Below, piece by piece: positions 17,892 through 27,524 of a stretch of 64,000 bases of DNA. This stretch comes from Bdellovibrionales bacterium (GTDB taxonomy: Bacteria > Bdellovibrionota > Bdellovibrionia > Bdellovibrionales > UBA1609): positions 558,001 through 622,000 of the forward strand of contig JADJVA010000020.1 in the NCBI GenBank assembly GCA_016716765.1, read 5' to 3'. The notes below the pieces were generated by a model. The model did no database searches. It was not told the DNA's origin and was given only the letters and a program-made list of their open reading frames with translations. The first letter of the stretch is position 1. Every line of letters begins with the position of its first letter. A program made the translations under genes and the position numbers.

Positions 17892-18326
17892 ATGTTTTCC
17901 CGTAACAAGAAAAAAAATCATGCTTCCGCTGAAGTCAATCTTGTCCCGTTTATCGACCTGCTGTCCGTATGCATCAGCTTTTTACTCTTCACTGCTGTTT
18001 GGCTTCAAGCTGGGGTCATGTCCTCGAAGCAAGGTTTAGGTACTGAAGCTCAATCTCAAGATGAAAATCCAAAATCAATGTGGGTGGAACTAGAATCCAA
18101 GGATAGTATTCTGGTTTCGACCCACGGTCTTAAAGTTAATGATAAAAAGAAGCGCATCACTTTTGGCGATCTTGCTGATTATGCAGGATCCAAAAAAATG
18201 GAAAACCCGGAACTCCGAACAGCTATTGTATTTCCACAAACAGATTCTAGTTACGAAGACCTGATTCAAGCGATGAATTTCTTAAAGAAGGCCGAATTTG
18301 TCGACATCGGAATTGCTCCTTTATAA
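17892..18326 (+). CDS. aglQ: TolR/ExbD-type motor subunit (AglQ position)
   Basis: The 144-residue protein has a short basic N-terminus, one membrane helix containing the conserved proton-binding acid D22 (VNLVPFIDLLSV), and a periplasmic domain of the ExbD/TolR type. It would pair with the AglR-like channel protein. AAGGA lies upstream and the gap from aglR is 37 bases. The Q versus S assignment rests only on gene order. Confidence 0.82.
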   Translation: MFSRNKKKNHASAEVNLVPFIDLLSVCISFLLFTAVWLQAGVMSSKQGLGTEAQSQDENPKSMWVELESKDSILVSTHGLKVNDKKKRITFGDLADYAGSKKMENPELRTAIVFPQTDSSYEDLIQAMNFLKKAEFVDIGIAPL

Positions 18327-18343
18327 CAGAGAGGTCCCTATAT

Positions 18344-18790
18344 ATGAGAAAAGCCAATTCGTTTAAGAAATCTAAGTCCCACTCTGGAGAACACAGCGGA
18401 CACAATTTGACCTCATTGGTTGACTGTTTCGCCATCATTTTAGTGTACCTTCTATTGGCCACCTCATTTGGCGAAATCGATCTTGATATGCCAAACGGAA
18501 TGGTCCTCCCAAAGGCCAGTCAAGCACAGGCCTTGACGAATTCGCTCGTTATTTTAGTTAACAAAAATCAGTCATACGAAATCGGCGGGAGAACGATCGC
18601 CCTGCAGCAATTGGGAGAAGAGTTAAAGAAGCTCTCGGACCTACAAACCGACAACCCAGACAAAAAGGCTATCGTCATTCAAGCTGACCGTCAATTGACC
18701 TGGGGTGAGCTCAACCCCGTCGTTGTGGCTGGTCTGCAATCTGGTTTTTCTGAAGTTCAATTTGCGGTTATTAAAGAGGAGAAAATGTGA
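18344..18790 (+). CDS. aglS: TolR/ExbD-type motor subunit (AglS position)
   Basis: The 148-residue protein is a second ExbD-type subunit. The membrane helix carries D27 in the TSLVDCFAIILVYLLLA context, followed by a periplasmic domain ending in a VIQADRQLTWGELNPVVVAG stretch typical of ExbD/TolR C-termini. GAGAGG precedes the ATG. The stop overlaps the next gene's GTG start, so the two are translationally coupled. Confidence 0.82.
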   Translation: MRKANSFKKSKSHSGEHSGHNLTSLVDCFAIILVYLLLATSFGEIDLDMPNGMVLPKASQAQALTNSLVILVNKNQSYEIGGRTIALQQLGEELKKLSDLQTDNPDKKAIVIQADRQLTWGELNPVVVAGLQSGFSEVQFAVIKEEKM

Positions 18791-21735
18791 GTCGCTCAAG
18801 CCTGATGGCTCTTGCCTTCATTTTTTCAATCTTCATGTCGATTCAGAGCCACAGCTCTGAATCAGAGTCTGCGACTGCCAGAATGGATCTGCAAACTCAT
18901 GACGCCCTGATTGGAAAGCTCACAACTGTTCTACCTAGTTTGCCGGATAACTCAGAACAGGCAACTACCATAAAAATTCGGCTTGGTGATCTCTATTCTG
19001 AACGAGCCCGCCTTAAAGACATTGCAGCTGGCGAGAAAAATTGCACCGAATGCAAAGATGCAAAAAAGGATCGCCAGAAGGCGATTGCATACTATCTAGC
19101 AACAAAGCGCATGATCCTGAGCCATATTGAAAATATTCAAAGGGTCAACCTCCAATTGGCTAATCTTTACAAGTTGACAAATCAGATCAAAAGTATGGAG
19201 AAGACCTATAAGGAAATACTTAAGGATAGTCGCCAATTCAAGATTCACTCAAAAGCCCACCTCGGCATTGCAGAAATATTATTCCAAAATGGGGATTATC
19301 GTAAAGCTGCTATTTCCTACGACTCAGCACTTCGAAGAGCCACGCCAGAAGATCGGGCTTATATTGTCTTCCGCCAATCATGGACAGCCTACAATCTTGG
19401 ACGCAGCGACGAAGCGCTACGAACGATACAAAAGGCCATCAAACAAGCCCAAAGACTTTCTCTCACCGCATTTCATAAAGATCTGATGCGCGATTACGCA
19501 ACCATGCAGGCGCGAAACCCTTTTACATCCAAAGATGTAGACAGCTATCTTGCACATTCTCCGGAGCAGGATAGAGTCGAAAATCTCAAATTTTTCGGAG
19601 AAGAAGCTGATCGTCTTGGAAACAAAAAGGGTTCTCTTCTTATTTGGACTCTTTTGTTGCGACAAGATAGTTCAAGCCATGACAGTGCTGAAATCCAACT
19701 AAAGCTCGCGCAGAACTTTTATGACCTTGAAAATTATCCTCAAGCTCTCCATCACCTCGATCAGACTGTTGTCTTCGTTCAAAAAAAGAACTGTTCAGAC
19801 AAAAAATGTGAGAGTGTCAAAAACGATTTCAAGTCCCTTTTAGTTACTTGGACAAAAAAGGAAAAGACGGCCCCTACAGAAAAACTCTCATTGGCCTATC
19901 AAAAATATATTTCCTGCAATCCTGAGGATTTTGAAGTGATCGTTTGGGCCGCGCAGGTGGCAAAGCAACGCAATGATAACATCACGGCATACGAACTTTA
20001 CGAGCAAGCGGCAATTGTAGCTGCAAAAAAGAAGATGAAAAAGGAATTGGAGTCTTCTCTGGTCATCGCTATTGAAATTGCTGAAGAAAGCCACAATCAA
20101 GCGCTTTACGAAAGGGCTCTCCGGAAATATCTCGAACTCAATTCAAATGGGCCCCTGGCCTACACCGTTCGCTATCAACTTGCCTATATTCTCTACAAGA
20201 CCAACAAGTATGCAGAAGCTGCAGAGGCGTTCAAACGCTTAGCTCTGGATAGCGATTTCAAGGATGGTAAACTTCGTTTGCAGTCGGCTGAACTCTCACT
20301 TGACGCCTTGAAGCTTATCAAAAATGATCGCGAGATCCGTGAGTTTTCAAGACTTTATGCTCCGAAGTTTCCCAATCGTGCCGATCATTTTAATGAGATT
20401 GGACGTAAGGTCACAATAAACCAGATTGTTTTAGCTTTGAAGTCAGCGCCCGTTGACGAATCACTGGTTCGTTCTGAGTTGAAAATCCTGATAGCCTATC
20501 CAATCAAACATCTACCTGCTGATGACCAGGCAACTCACTATCGCACTATGATTTTGGGTTCTGAAAAGCTTAAAGATCTCGAAACAATCTCCTCGTCTAG
20601 CAAGAAGCTTTTAGCCGTGAGAGGCATAACAAGGAACGACATTGAATTGGCTAAGAAAAGTCTTCTCTGGGTTCATGAACTTAAATTGGAATTTAGGGAA
20701 GCCTATTCCGTCGCAAGCGATCTAGCAATGAAAGATCTAACTCAAGAACAAAGGTCTTTGCGCCTCGGACTTCTGGCCGAGTTGGCAGGACTCAATCCTG
20801 AAAAGCACTTTAATGCTTTCCTCAGAACAGCTCGGTCCACGCGCAACACCAATCTCATTCGTATAAAGCTGATCCGCCGAAGTCATTACAAATGGGCGAC
20901 CTATGATCGAATGATAGGTCAATTAAGGTCAAATCCAGATTTATTGGCGCAGATCACTCTGGAACTTCACGCGCAGGATCCACGTCCTGCAAAAATTGAT
21001 AAAGCCCTTTCTGTCCCTGGTGTGCGCTCCACGCCAGAGGGAATCTATTTGTCAAATCTAAAACTTCGAAAGAATTTCCAGCAGTTTTCTGAACGGGTGC
21101 AACGTCACAGTATTGCAACAACCTCAGATCGAGGTCTCCAAAAGGGAATCAAGGAGCGAATGCAACTTCTTGAAAAGCTAAAGAACGAGTACAATGAAGC
21201 CAATCAGCACGGAGACATCTATTTACAAGTTCTCGCTCTCAAAACAATTGCCAAAGAATATAATCGATTTTATCTCCAATTGACTGGCCTCCCAACCCCT
21301 AAGGGACTCTCTCAATTGGAAAGAGCAACCTACAGTAAACTGATTCAGGAGCGAGCACAGCCTTATCAACTGGCTTCCAAAGAGGCTGAAACTCTGTTGT
21401 CCAATTTCTTTTCTATTAACTCGCAGATCATTGATAAGCTGAAGAACTCAATTGGAAGCGAAGATCCGGTGGCTCGCATTGTGGCTCTGAGTGATTACAG
21501 AGCTCTCCGGGAATTCCTCCCAAGCAGTGAGGCTTCTCGATTCGAAAGCGAAATTAAGAATCTGAAAGTGAATCCCTCACGAATTGAAAAGGCACGCCAA
21601 AATGTCGAGAAAAATCCATTGGACCCCTCAACACTTGAAGACCTTCGTGAGTTGGAAGTAAAACGTGCAAACGGTCCTTTGATTGCATATTTAGATGAAA
21701 GATTATCTCAGATTAAATCTGAGACACGGAGATAG
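18787..21735 (+). CDS. Large periplasmic TPR protein of the Agl/Glt-like operon
   Basis: This 982-residue protein has a signal peptide (cleavage near SHSSES). Tetratricopeptide-like helical repeats are visible around 120-220, 290-350 and 390-500 (for example LAYQKYISCNPEDFEVIVWA). The start is the GTG at 18787, overlapping the aglS stop. A TPR solenoid of this size next to a TolQR motor matches the role of Glt TPR proteins, which scaffold the periplasmic part of the gliding complex. It is not alignable by eye to a single Glt member. Confidence 0.75.
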   Translation: MSRSSLMALAFIFSIFMSIQSHSSESESATARMDLQTHDALIGKLTTVLPSLPDNSEQATTIKIRLGDLYSERARLKDIAAGEKNCTECKDAKKDRQKAIAYYLATKRMILSHIENIQRVNLQLANLYKLTNQIKSMEKTYKEILKDSRQFKIHSKAHLGIAEILFQNGDYRKAAISYDSALRRATPEDRAYIVFRQSWTAYNLGRSDEALRTIQKAIKQAQRLSLTAFHKDLMRDYATMQARNPFTSKDVDSYLAHSPEQDRVENLKFFGEEADRLGNKKGSLLIWTLLLRQDSSSHDSAEIQLKLAQNFYDLENYPQALHHLDQTVVFVQKKNCSDKKCESVKNDFKSLLVTWTKKEKTAPTEKLSLAYQKYISCNPEDFEVIVWAAQVAKQRNDNITAYELYEQAAIVAAKKKMKKELESSLVIAIEIAEESHNQALYERALRKYLELNSNGPLAYTVRYQLAYILYKTNKYAEAAEAFKRLALDSDFKDGKLRLQSAELSLDALKLIKNDREIREFSRLYAPKFPNRADHFNEIGRKVTINQIVLALKSAPVDESLVRSELKILIAYPIKHLPADDQATHYRTMILGSEKLKDLETISSSSKKLLAVRGITRNDIELAKKSLLWVHELKLEFREAYSVASDLAMKDLTQEQRSLRLGLLAELAGLNPEKHFNAFLRTARSTRNTNLIRIKLIRRSHYKWATYDRMIGQLRSNPDLLAQITLELHAQDPRPAKIDKALSVPGVRSTPEGIYLSNLKLRKNFQQFSERVQRHSIATTSDRGLQKGIKERMQLLEKLKNEYNEANQHGDIYLQVLALKTIAKEYNRFYLQLTGLPTPKGLSQLERATYSKLIQERAQPYQLASKEAETLLSNFFSINSQIIDKLKNSIGSEDPVARIVALSDYRALREFLPSSEASRFESEIKNLKVNPSRIEKARQNVEKNPLDPSTLEDLRELEVKRANGPLIAYLDERLSQIKSETRR

Positions 21736-21738
21736 AAG

Positions 21739-22074
21739 ATGAGGCCATTAATTGTCACTCTTGAACTTGCGACCCTGTTGTTTTTTCTCGGTACGACCGA
21801 CAGGCTGTCAGTTTGCGAAGCCAAACCTACCAGCTCAGTTAATTCGGGAAGGCCAAGTAAGAATATCAAAAAGCAGAAAGCCACATCCAACGATAACTCC
21901 GAAGCTTCGAAATTGAGCACAGATATTAATTTTAACGATTTGACTGTTAGAGGCTTACGCCAATCTCCCCTTGGAATGACAACAACTGTCGAGAATGAAA
22001 AGGATATTCCACGTCTCATTGATTACAGATGGGATTTTCAAGATCGTGCGGTTCGCTCCGCATCAGGAAGGTAG
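21739..22074 (+). CDS. Small secreted protein within the Agl/Glt-like operon
   Basis: The 111-residue protein begins three bases after the TPR gene's stop. The first 25 residues look like a signal peptide and the rest is polar and probably flexible, ending in a short basic segment. No domain recognised. Its place between the TPR gene and the TonB-like gene implies a structural accessory role. Confidence 0.6.
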   Translation: MRPLIVTLELATLLFFLGTTDRLSVCEAKPTSSVNSGRPSKNIKKQKATSNDNSEASKLSTDINFNDLTVRGLRQSPLGMTTTVENEKDIPRLIDYRWDFQDRAVRSASGR

Positions 22075-22081
22075 AGGCGAT

Positions 22082-23296
22082 ATGAAAAATAGCTATTTGA
22101 TTTTGCAAAATTCGCAAGGAGAAACAGCCCGCGTACTTCCATTCACGCGAGAGGAGCTGGAAATTATCTATCGTCATGACCTTAAGCGTATTGAAATTGT
22201 CAGAGACAGTAAAGAACTGACCGATGAAGGCATTCAAGTTGATAAATTGGGCGAAGTCACAAAATCGAGTCCCATCGATCAGACTGTTATGAAGGGAGCT
22301 TGGGGACAGATTCGGCACGTAAAATCAGTCGCTCAGGTGACACCTGACGTATCGGAGCGCAAAGAGCAGAATCGCGACTTCTTCTTCTTCATTAAATGGA
22401 CAGCTGGAATTCAGGTGAGTTTACTTGTTCTCACGCTTCTCATTGGTTGGTGGATTCATAACCAAGAGCAACCCGAATCCCAAGTAGTAACTGTATTTAA
22501 AAAGGAAGACTTGGTCGAAAAAAAGGTGCCGGTTGTAAAACCAAGTACTCAGAAAATCAAACCTGTACCACAACAGGCACAGGTTATTCCGAAAAAATCG
22601 CCAAGAGTACAGCCCAAGAAAGTTGTTATAAACCAACCAACCAAGGTCAAAACACGTAATGAAAGGGCCGGGAACGATCTCAATCGAATGGGAGCTCTCA
22701 GTGCGCTCGGAGGCATGGATAAGAACTCAAACGGGCCGGGAGGGCTCTCTAAGTCGGCCTCAAAGTCTGGTGGCTATGGATTTGATTCTTCCCGCGCGAG
22801 GGACGGATCCGAACGAGGACTTTTGGGCCATGGCTTGGTTCAGGCTGGTATTGGCGGTGGCGAGAACTTAAGCGGCTATGGCGGTTATGGAACCAAGGGG
22901 AAGGGCCAAGGACAAGCTGGCTACGGATCTATGAAGATGGCCGGAAGTTCGGGCGGTTACTACCTCCCAATGAGTGAGGAAGCTACGGTTGACGGCGGTC
23001 TCCACCCCGATCAGATCAATGCTGTGATTCGCCGGAATCAGGGGCAGGTTATTTATTGTTACGAAAGAGGATTGCAGACAAAACCAGATCTGTCTGGCCG
23101 AGTTGCAGTCAATTTTGTGATTTCTCCGGGCGGCCAGGTGACTGTCGCGAAAGTCGCTCACACAAGCCTCTCAGCAATACAAGTGGAATCTTGTATTCTG
23201 GGGAAACTTCGCGCTTGGAGATTTCCAAAACCAAAAGGAAATGTTGCTGTAAAAGTCACGTATCCGTTCTTACTCAAGCGATTAAACCAAGGATAA
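22082..23296 (+). CDS. TonB-like transducer with AgmX/PglI-type C-terminal domain (GltG/GltJ-like)
   Basis: The ATG at 22082 has AGAGG before it and gives 404 residues. There is a cytoplasmic N-terminal domain (1-95), a single membrane helix (about 100-126), a Pro/Lys linker (VVKPSTQKIKPVPQQ), a Gly-rich region (about 200-300) and a C-terminal TonB-like domain with YCYERGL and RVAVNFVISPGGQVT. That last domain occurs in Myxococcus AgmX/GltJ-type proteins. It should span the periplasm and pass motor force to the outer membrane. A longer reading from 21995 overlaps the previous gene and is unlikely. Confidence 0.8.
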   Translation: MKNSYLILQNSQGETARVLPFTREELEIIYRHDLKRIEIVRDSKELTDEGIQVDKLGEVTKSSPIDQTVMKGAWGQIRHVKSVAQVTPDVSERKEQNRDFFFFIKWTAGIQVSLLVLTLLIGWWIHNQEQPESQVVTVFKKEDLVEKKVPVVKPSTQKIKPVPQQAQVIPKKSPRVQPKKVVINQPTKVKTRNERAGNDLNRMGALSALGGMDKNSNGPGGLSKSASKSGGYGFDSSRARDGSERGLLGHGLVQAGIGGGENLSGYGGYGTKGKGQGQAGYGSMKMAGSSGGYYLPMSEEATVDGGLHPDQINAVIRRNQGQVIYCYERGLQTKPDLSGRVAVNFVISPGGQVTVAKVAHTSLSAIQVESCILGKLRAWRFPKPKGNVAVKVTYPFLLKRLNQG

Positions 23297-23305
23297 AGGA
23301 CTCAT

Positions 23306-24385
23306 ATGAAAAATATTATTTTAATTGTAATCGCGAGTATTATTGCTACTGGATGTGGTGGATCGAAGGATCCGCTTGAGAAGTATCCAAATGTAAAATC
23401 GGACATTCCGCCAGTTGAGCTGAAGACCGAGGACCAAGCCTACAGGGCTGGGTGCGGAATTAATATTGTGGCTCCTCCCACTCTGTTTGCGATCGAAGAG
23501 AAGATGACTAGTGTCGAGATATATGTCCGTGGACCCCATGCCTCATCGACTCAATCCCTCTCTATCAACGAGACTCCGGTAGGATTTGAACAGCCTGCAA
23601 AAAGTGGCATGACTCCAAATGGTTTGATGTTTGTCATAAAATATGCGCCGCCCAGAGGCACCGTTGAGGTTGGAAAGAGTTTTAAATCCTTCCAAATTGA
23701 ACTTGCTCCAATTAGTCAGTCGGTTGCAACAGAACAATGCCCAACACAGATGGGAATTGTTGTCTCCAGCACATCTGAAGTGCCAATGATCAAGGAAATC
23801 AGCGCTCCCGATAAAATCAATCCAACCACTGCTAGCCACCCGCCGATCAGACTTGATGTCGTGGCAATGGGGCTTAAAAACAACCAAGCGCTCGATCTCA
23901 ACTGGGATTTTGATGGCAATGCAGTTTCGAAGGAAAATCCGGTGATCAACCTGGCTCCAGCCATAAAGGGAACTCACCCCCTATCATTGGGAAATAACAC
24001 ATACCGGTTTCTATTAGAAATTGACCCAGACATACTACAAACCATTATTGTCCAATTCCTGAAAGCGAACAATGAGTTCCTTAAACGAAATCCGACAAGA
24101 ACCTCCATTGATGGGCTTGTTCGCTTCTCGGTTTTAAATCAAGAACAGCAGCCACCTTTGATTTCACCACACGAAAATGTTGTGATAAAAATTGCGCGGC
24201 CCGCATCCGAAACACCACCTCCCTCGAATGTGGCAGTGCTTTCCGACATCTCCAGCGCCGCTGCCCCCGGAGCCACGGCTAGTCCAGGAATTCTTGTTCC
24301 AGCAGCCAAGCCAGATCAAAAAACCACCAAAGGAAAAGGCAAACCCGGTTCAAAACCGAGAGGTTCTAAAGGAAGAGGTAAGTAA
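23306..24385 (+). CDS. Lipoprotein of the Agl/Glt-like operon
   Basis: The 359-residue protein has a short signal ending in an IATGC lipobox, so the mature N-terminal Cys is about residue 18. The body is mostly beta by pattern, with a cysteine pair and a Pro/Ala-rich, then Lys/Gly-rich C-terminal tail (KGKGKPGSKPRGSKGRGK). Its stop overlaps the next start by one base. A basic tail could contact peptidoglycan or the outer-membrane inner face; that is inference. Confidence 0.7.
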   Translation: MKNIILIVIASIIATGCGGSKDPLEKYPNVKSDIPPVELKTEDQAYRAGCGINIVAPPTLFAIEEKMTSVEIYVRGPHASSTQSLSINETPVGFEQPAKSGMTPNGLMFVIKYAPPRGTVEVGKSFKSFQIELAPISQSVATEQCPTQMGIVVSSTSEVPMIKEISAPDKINPTTASHPPIRLDVVAMGLKNNQALDLNWDFDGNAVSKENPVINLAPAIKGTHPLSLGNNTYRFLLEIDPDILQTIIVQFLKANNEFLKRNPTRTSIDGLVRFSVLNQEQQPPLISPHENVVIKIARPASETPPPSNVAVLSDISSAAAPGATASPGILVPAAKPDQKTTKGKGKPGSKPRGSKGRGK

Positions 24386-25140
24386 TGAATCACATAATCA
24401 TATCATTTTTGTTTTCCGTTCTCGTCACATGGGCTGTCGTCATGGCGGACTCTGCCTCAACGACTGCACTGGCTGGGGAGAAAAGTCGTTCTGCTCCTGC
24501 TGGAAGCGAATTGGATTCCTTGGGTTCCAATAAGGCCATTGCAGAACGAGCCAAAGCTATTGACGGTGAAAATCGAGTTCGAGTTGTTCAAAATCGATCC
24601 GTCGATCGAAATCTTCGGTTCGAATTTGGAATCAGTTATGATGGCGTTACCGGAGGAGACTCTTATATTAAGACTAATAACCTTGGTTACGCACTTGACT
24701 TCCATATCACACCAAAAGTTTCAATTGGAGGTCGCTACTATGATGGTCTCAGTAAGCTCACCCCCGAAGGAGAGCGCATTTTTGCTGATGCCAATCAACG
24801 CAGAACCAACGGGGACAATTCACTTCGACCCGACTTGGATACACCACTCTCCTCATCTATTGGAATTCTCACTGTCTACCCACTTTATGGAAAATTAAAT
24901 TTCTTCAATCTTGGAATCAGTCAATTTGATCTCTTTGTGACCGGCGGATACGGAACCATGAAGCTTACCTCTGGTGAAACACCCACTTGGATAGCTGGAG
25001 GGGGCGTCGGAATTTGGTGGTCACAACACTTTACTTCACGTTTCGAAGTTCGCTACCAGGAATATCAAGATGTTATTAATACTGGAACGCGCGATCAAGC
25101 CATTACCGCCTTTTCCTTTGGGCTTGGATTTTTGTTATGA
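24385..25140 (+). CDS. Outer-membrane beta-barrel protein of the Agl/Glt-like operon
   Basis: The 251-residue protein carries a signal peptide, a short linker, then eight or more amphipathic strands (FEFGISYDGVTGG, YALDFHITPKVSIGGRYYD, FGLGFLL). It resembles OmpA-like or OmpW-like small barrels. In Glt systems, GltA, GltB and GltH are predicted outer-membrane barrels, so this could fill that role. The stop overlaps the next ATG by four bases (ATGA). Confidence 0.72.
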   Translation: MNHIIISFLFSVLVTWAVVMADSASTTALAGEKSRSAPAGSELDSLGSNKAIAERAKAIDGENRVRVVQNRSVDRNLRFEFGISYDGVTGGDSYIKTNNLGYALDFHITPKVSIGGRYYDGLSKLTPEGERIFADANQRRTNGDNSLRPDLDTPLSSSIGILTVYPLYGKLNFFNLGISQFDLFVTGGYGTMKLTSGETPTWIAGGGVGIWWSQHFTSRFEVRYQEYQDVINTGTRDQAITAFSFGLGFLL

Positions 25141-26255
25141 AAACAAACTTGGTTTCGCACTTAATTCTATTGACTTTCTTTTTCAGCGCCACTCTTGGTG
25201 CGAGCCCAAAGTCTGTGGCCCTAGCGGCTACGAAGCCTCTATCGAACGAACTCAGACTTAACAACGAGTCCCTTCGAGACAATTTTGGCAATTATAAGTC
25301 ATTTTTAAAAGCATACAACAAAGCACTGGCTCTGAAATTCGGAAAGGCGCGAAAATCAGTCAACTCTCTCGTCGAGCGATATCGAATGGCTCTCGCTAGC
25401 ATCAGACAGAATCAACCGAAAATGGCATTAAAGATTCTTCCAACTCCTTCAGCATTTGAAAGAGCCGGATTGCCTTCAGATCGCCTGTTGCTGACCCAAG
25501 CTCGGGCCCAATATCAAGATAAGAATTATGCGGGTGCGATTGCAACCTACTCAAAAATTCCACAGTCCTCGGATCTCTGGATTGTTGCCATCGAAGAGCG
25601 AGCTCACACCCAAGGCCGATCGGGAAAGTACGAAAAGGCCCTTGCTGATTTAACAACACTCTTTTCTCCCGTTTTTGAGCCCGTTCTTGGTCCCGAGGCC
25701 TATTTTACAGCTGCTATCACTTATCTTCGATTGTGCCAGTACAGCAAGGTATTTGAAACTCTAAATCTCTTTAAGGAGCGAATGAAGATTCGCATCAATG
25801 ACCTCACAAATGTAGCCAATGGAAAAGCCGATGGTTTTATTTTTACTGCAAGTCAGGACTTAAAATCAAAGGGCTATAACAGCATTTCCTATGCAAAGAT
25901 TGCAAACCTACTTCCGTCCTCGTTTCACCTAGATTTCACTGTTCGTGATCAAATCCAAAAATCAACGAACGGAATGAACAATTTTGCCCTGCTATCTCGA
26001 GTTGCTCAACTGGCCAATGAAGATTTGAGTGAGATCAAAAGCAACCTCAATAAACTGCAACTTGTTGAGGCAGAGGTGATGCAACGAATTCATTTAGCTG
26101 AAAAGGTAAACGGAAACAAACGCAATAGCTTGGGCCAATTTAAGGCCGAAGACAATCAATTGTTTTTCCCATATAACGGTGAAGTCTGGATAGATGAACT
26201 GGATGCCTATCAGGTTCAATCTAAGGGATGCCCCAAGGACGCAGGTGGAGCTTAA
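25137..26255 (+). CDS. Secreted TPR protein of the Agl/Glt-like operon
   Basis: The 372-residue protein has a signal peptide (cleavage near LGASPK) and TPR-like helical repeats around residues 75-210 (LLTQARAQYQDKNYAGAIA, SGKYEKALADLTTL). It resembles the AglT/GltE-type TPR proteins of gliding complexes in size and location. It overlaps the preceding barrel gene by four bases, which implies coupled translation. Confidence 0.72.
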   Translation: MKTNLVSHLILLTFFFSATLGASPKSVALAATKPLSNELRLNNESLRDNFGNYKSFLKAYNKALALKFGKARKSVNSLVERYRMALASIRQNQPKMALKILPTPSAFERAGLPSDRLLLTQARAQYQDKNYAGAIATYSKIPQSSDLWIVAIEERAHTQGRSGKYEKALADLTTLFSPVFEPVLGPEAYFTAAITYLRLCQYSKVFETLNLFKERMKIRINDLTNVANGKADGFIFTASQDLKSKGYNSISYAKIANLLPSSFHLDFTVRDQIQKSTNGMNNFALLSRVAQLANEDLSEIKSNLNKLQLVEAEVMQRIHLAEKVNGNKRNSLGQFKAEDNQLFFPYNGEVWIDELDAYQVQSKGCPKDAGGA

Positions 26256-26259
26256 AAAT

Positions 26260-27417
26260 ATGAAAAATATTGAATTGGATCTTAGTCAAATATCGAGTGT
26301 GCTCCGCACAAATTCAAGAAAATCATCCTTTCTTGTAGCATGTGGCCTAATTGCTTCACTCTGCCTTGGCTGCCAAGGAAGCCCGTCTGCCTATTTGGCA
26401 GCCCCTCCTGTACAACTGCATGCAGACAAATCTCAAGGTCAATCTCCAAAATTTGAACTGAAGTCCAAAGTGGATATTGTTTTTCTAATTGATAACTCTG
26501 AGAGTATGCTGAATGAGCAGGATCGACTCATCGCAGGTATTGATAAGTTTGTAGATAGCTTTGGAGAAAATGCCTTTATTGATTACAGAGTGGGAGTCCT
26601 GACTGTCTACGATTCCCATTTTGAGCAAAGCCTATGTAATACTCCTGTCAGACTCAATAACGGATCAATAGATGAATCAGGTAAAGTTGTCGAATGCTAC
26701 CCTGAAGGAAAGCTTCGATCACCTTTTATCACACGTTCTGAAGGCGCAAAAGAGACTTTGCGGAACGCCCTTCGGGTTGGAACCCTAAAAACCAGCGAGG
26801 GCGGTCCCGAAATCGAAGAAATGTTTTCGCCCATCCTCAAAGGATTGAGTCCCGAAATGAACAAAATCAATGGAGATTTTATTCGTCCCGACTCTCAATT
26901 AGTTATTGTTATCGTTTCAGATGAAGAGGATTCGAGTCATCATGTCGGAGTGGACTCGTTTATCACGGGGATCGATAGACTTGTGGGCCTCAATCGAACA
27001 GATCTCTACGCGGTTGTTGCGATAAAACCATGTCACATAGAATCCTACGCTCATCGTCCAGACAAGATTTTGCAGGCGATCAATCGAGTATATGGGACGA
27101 CTGAGGGCAGAGTGTTCCCTATCTGCGATGAAAATTTTGGGAACCATTTAGCGAGTATTGGATCAGATATTAGGAAGAAATTTAAGAAGCTGCAGATTGT
27201 TCTTCCCTCCATTCCACAGGAAGGAACCTTAATTTTATACTATGGAGATTCTCGAGTTGCACCAGGTCCTGGGTGGAACTACAATCCGAAAACTCTGACC
27301 GTAACAATCAACGAAAAGCTAAAAATACCTTATGTTCCTAATGCTGAATTTTGGGTGGATTACGTCAAAGTCGATGAAAATGCGATACGTAGAAATCGGG
27401 CCAAAGCAATTCAATGA
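26260..27417 (+). CDS. von Willebrand factor A-domain lipoprotein
   Basis: The ATG at 26260 with GGTGGAG upstream gives 385 residues; an in-frame start at 26194 would overlap the previous gene. A lipoprotein signal ends in SLCLGC at about residue 36. The vWA domain follows with an intact metal-ion site DNSES at about residues 78-82 and further acidic loops (VSDEEDSSHH). vWA domains bind protein ligands through a divalent metal. As the last gene of the Agl/Glt-like operon it may contribute an adhesion function. This member is not part of the canonical Myxococcus set as I know it. Confidence 0.8.
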   Translation: MKNIELDLSQISSVLRTNSRKSSFLVACGLIASLCLGCQGSPSAYLAAPPVQLHADKSQGQSPKFELKSKVDIVFLIDNSESMLNEQDRLIAGIDKFVDSFGENAFIDYRVGVLTVYDSHFEQSLCNTPVRLNNGSIDESGKVVECYPEGKLRSPFITRSEGAKETLRNALRVGTLKTSEGGPEIEEMFSPILKGLSPEMNKINGDFIRPDSQLVIVIVSDEEDSSHHVGVDSFITGIDRLVGLNRTDLYAVVAIKPCHIESYAHRPDKILQAINRVYGTTEGRVFPICDENFGNHLASIGSDIRKKFKKLQIVLPSIPQEGTLILYYGDSRVAPGPGWNYNPKTLTVTINEKLKIPYVPNAEFWVDYVKVDENAIRRNRAKAIQ

Positions 27418-27524
27418 GAGTTTAGAGGGACGGGGGGAAGATATCATCCATGCCCTTTTCTACCCACGGCAGGATCTCCGGCGACACTGGCTCTTTTTAT
27501 AATATGAGATCACTCTCACCTGGT

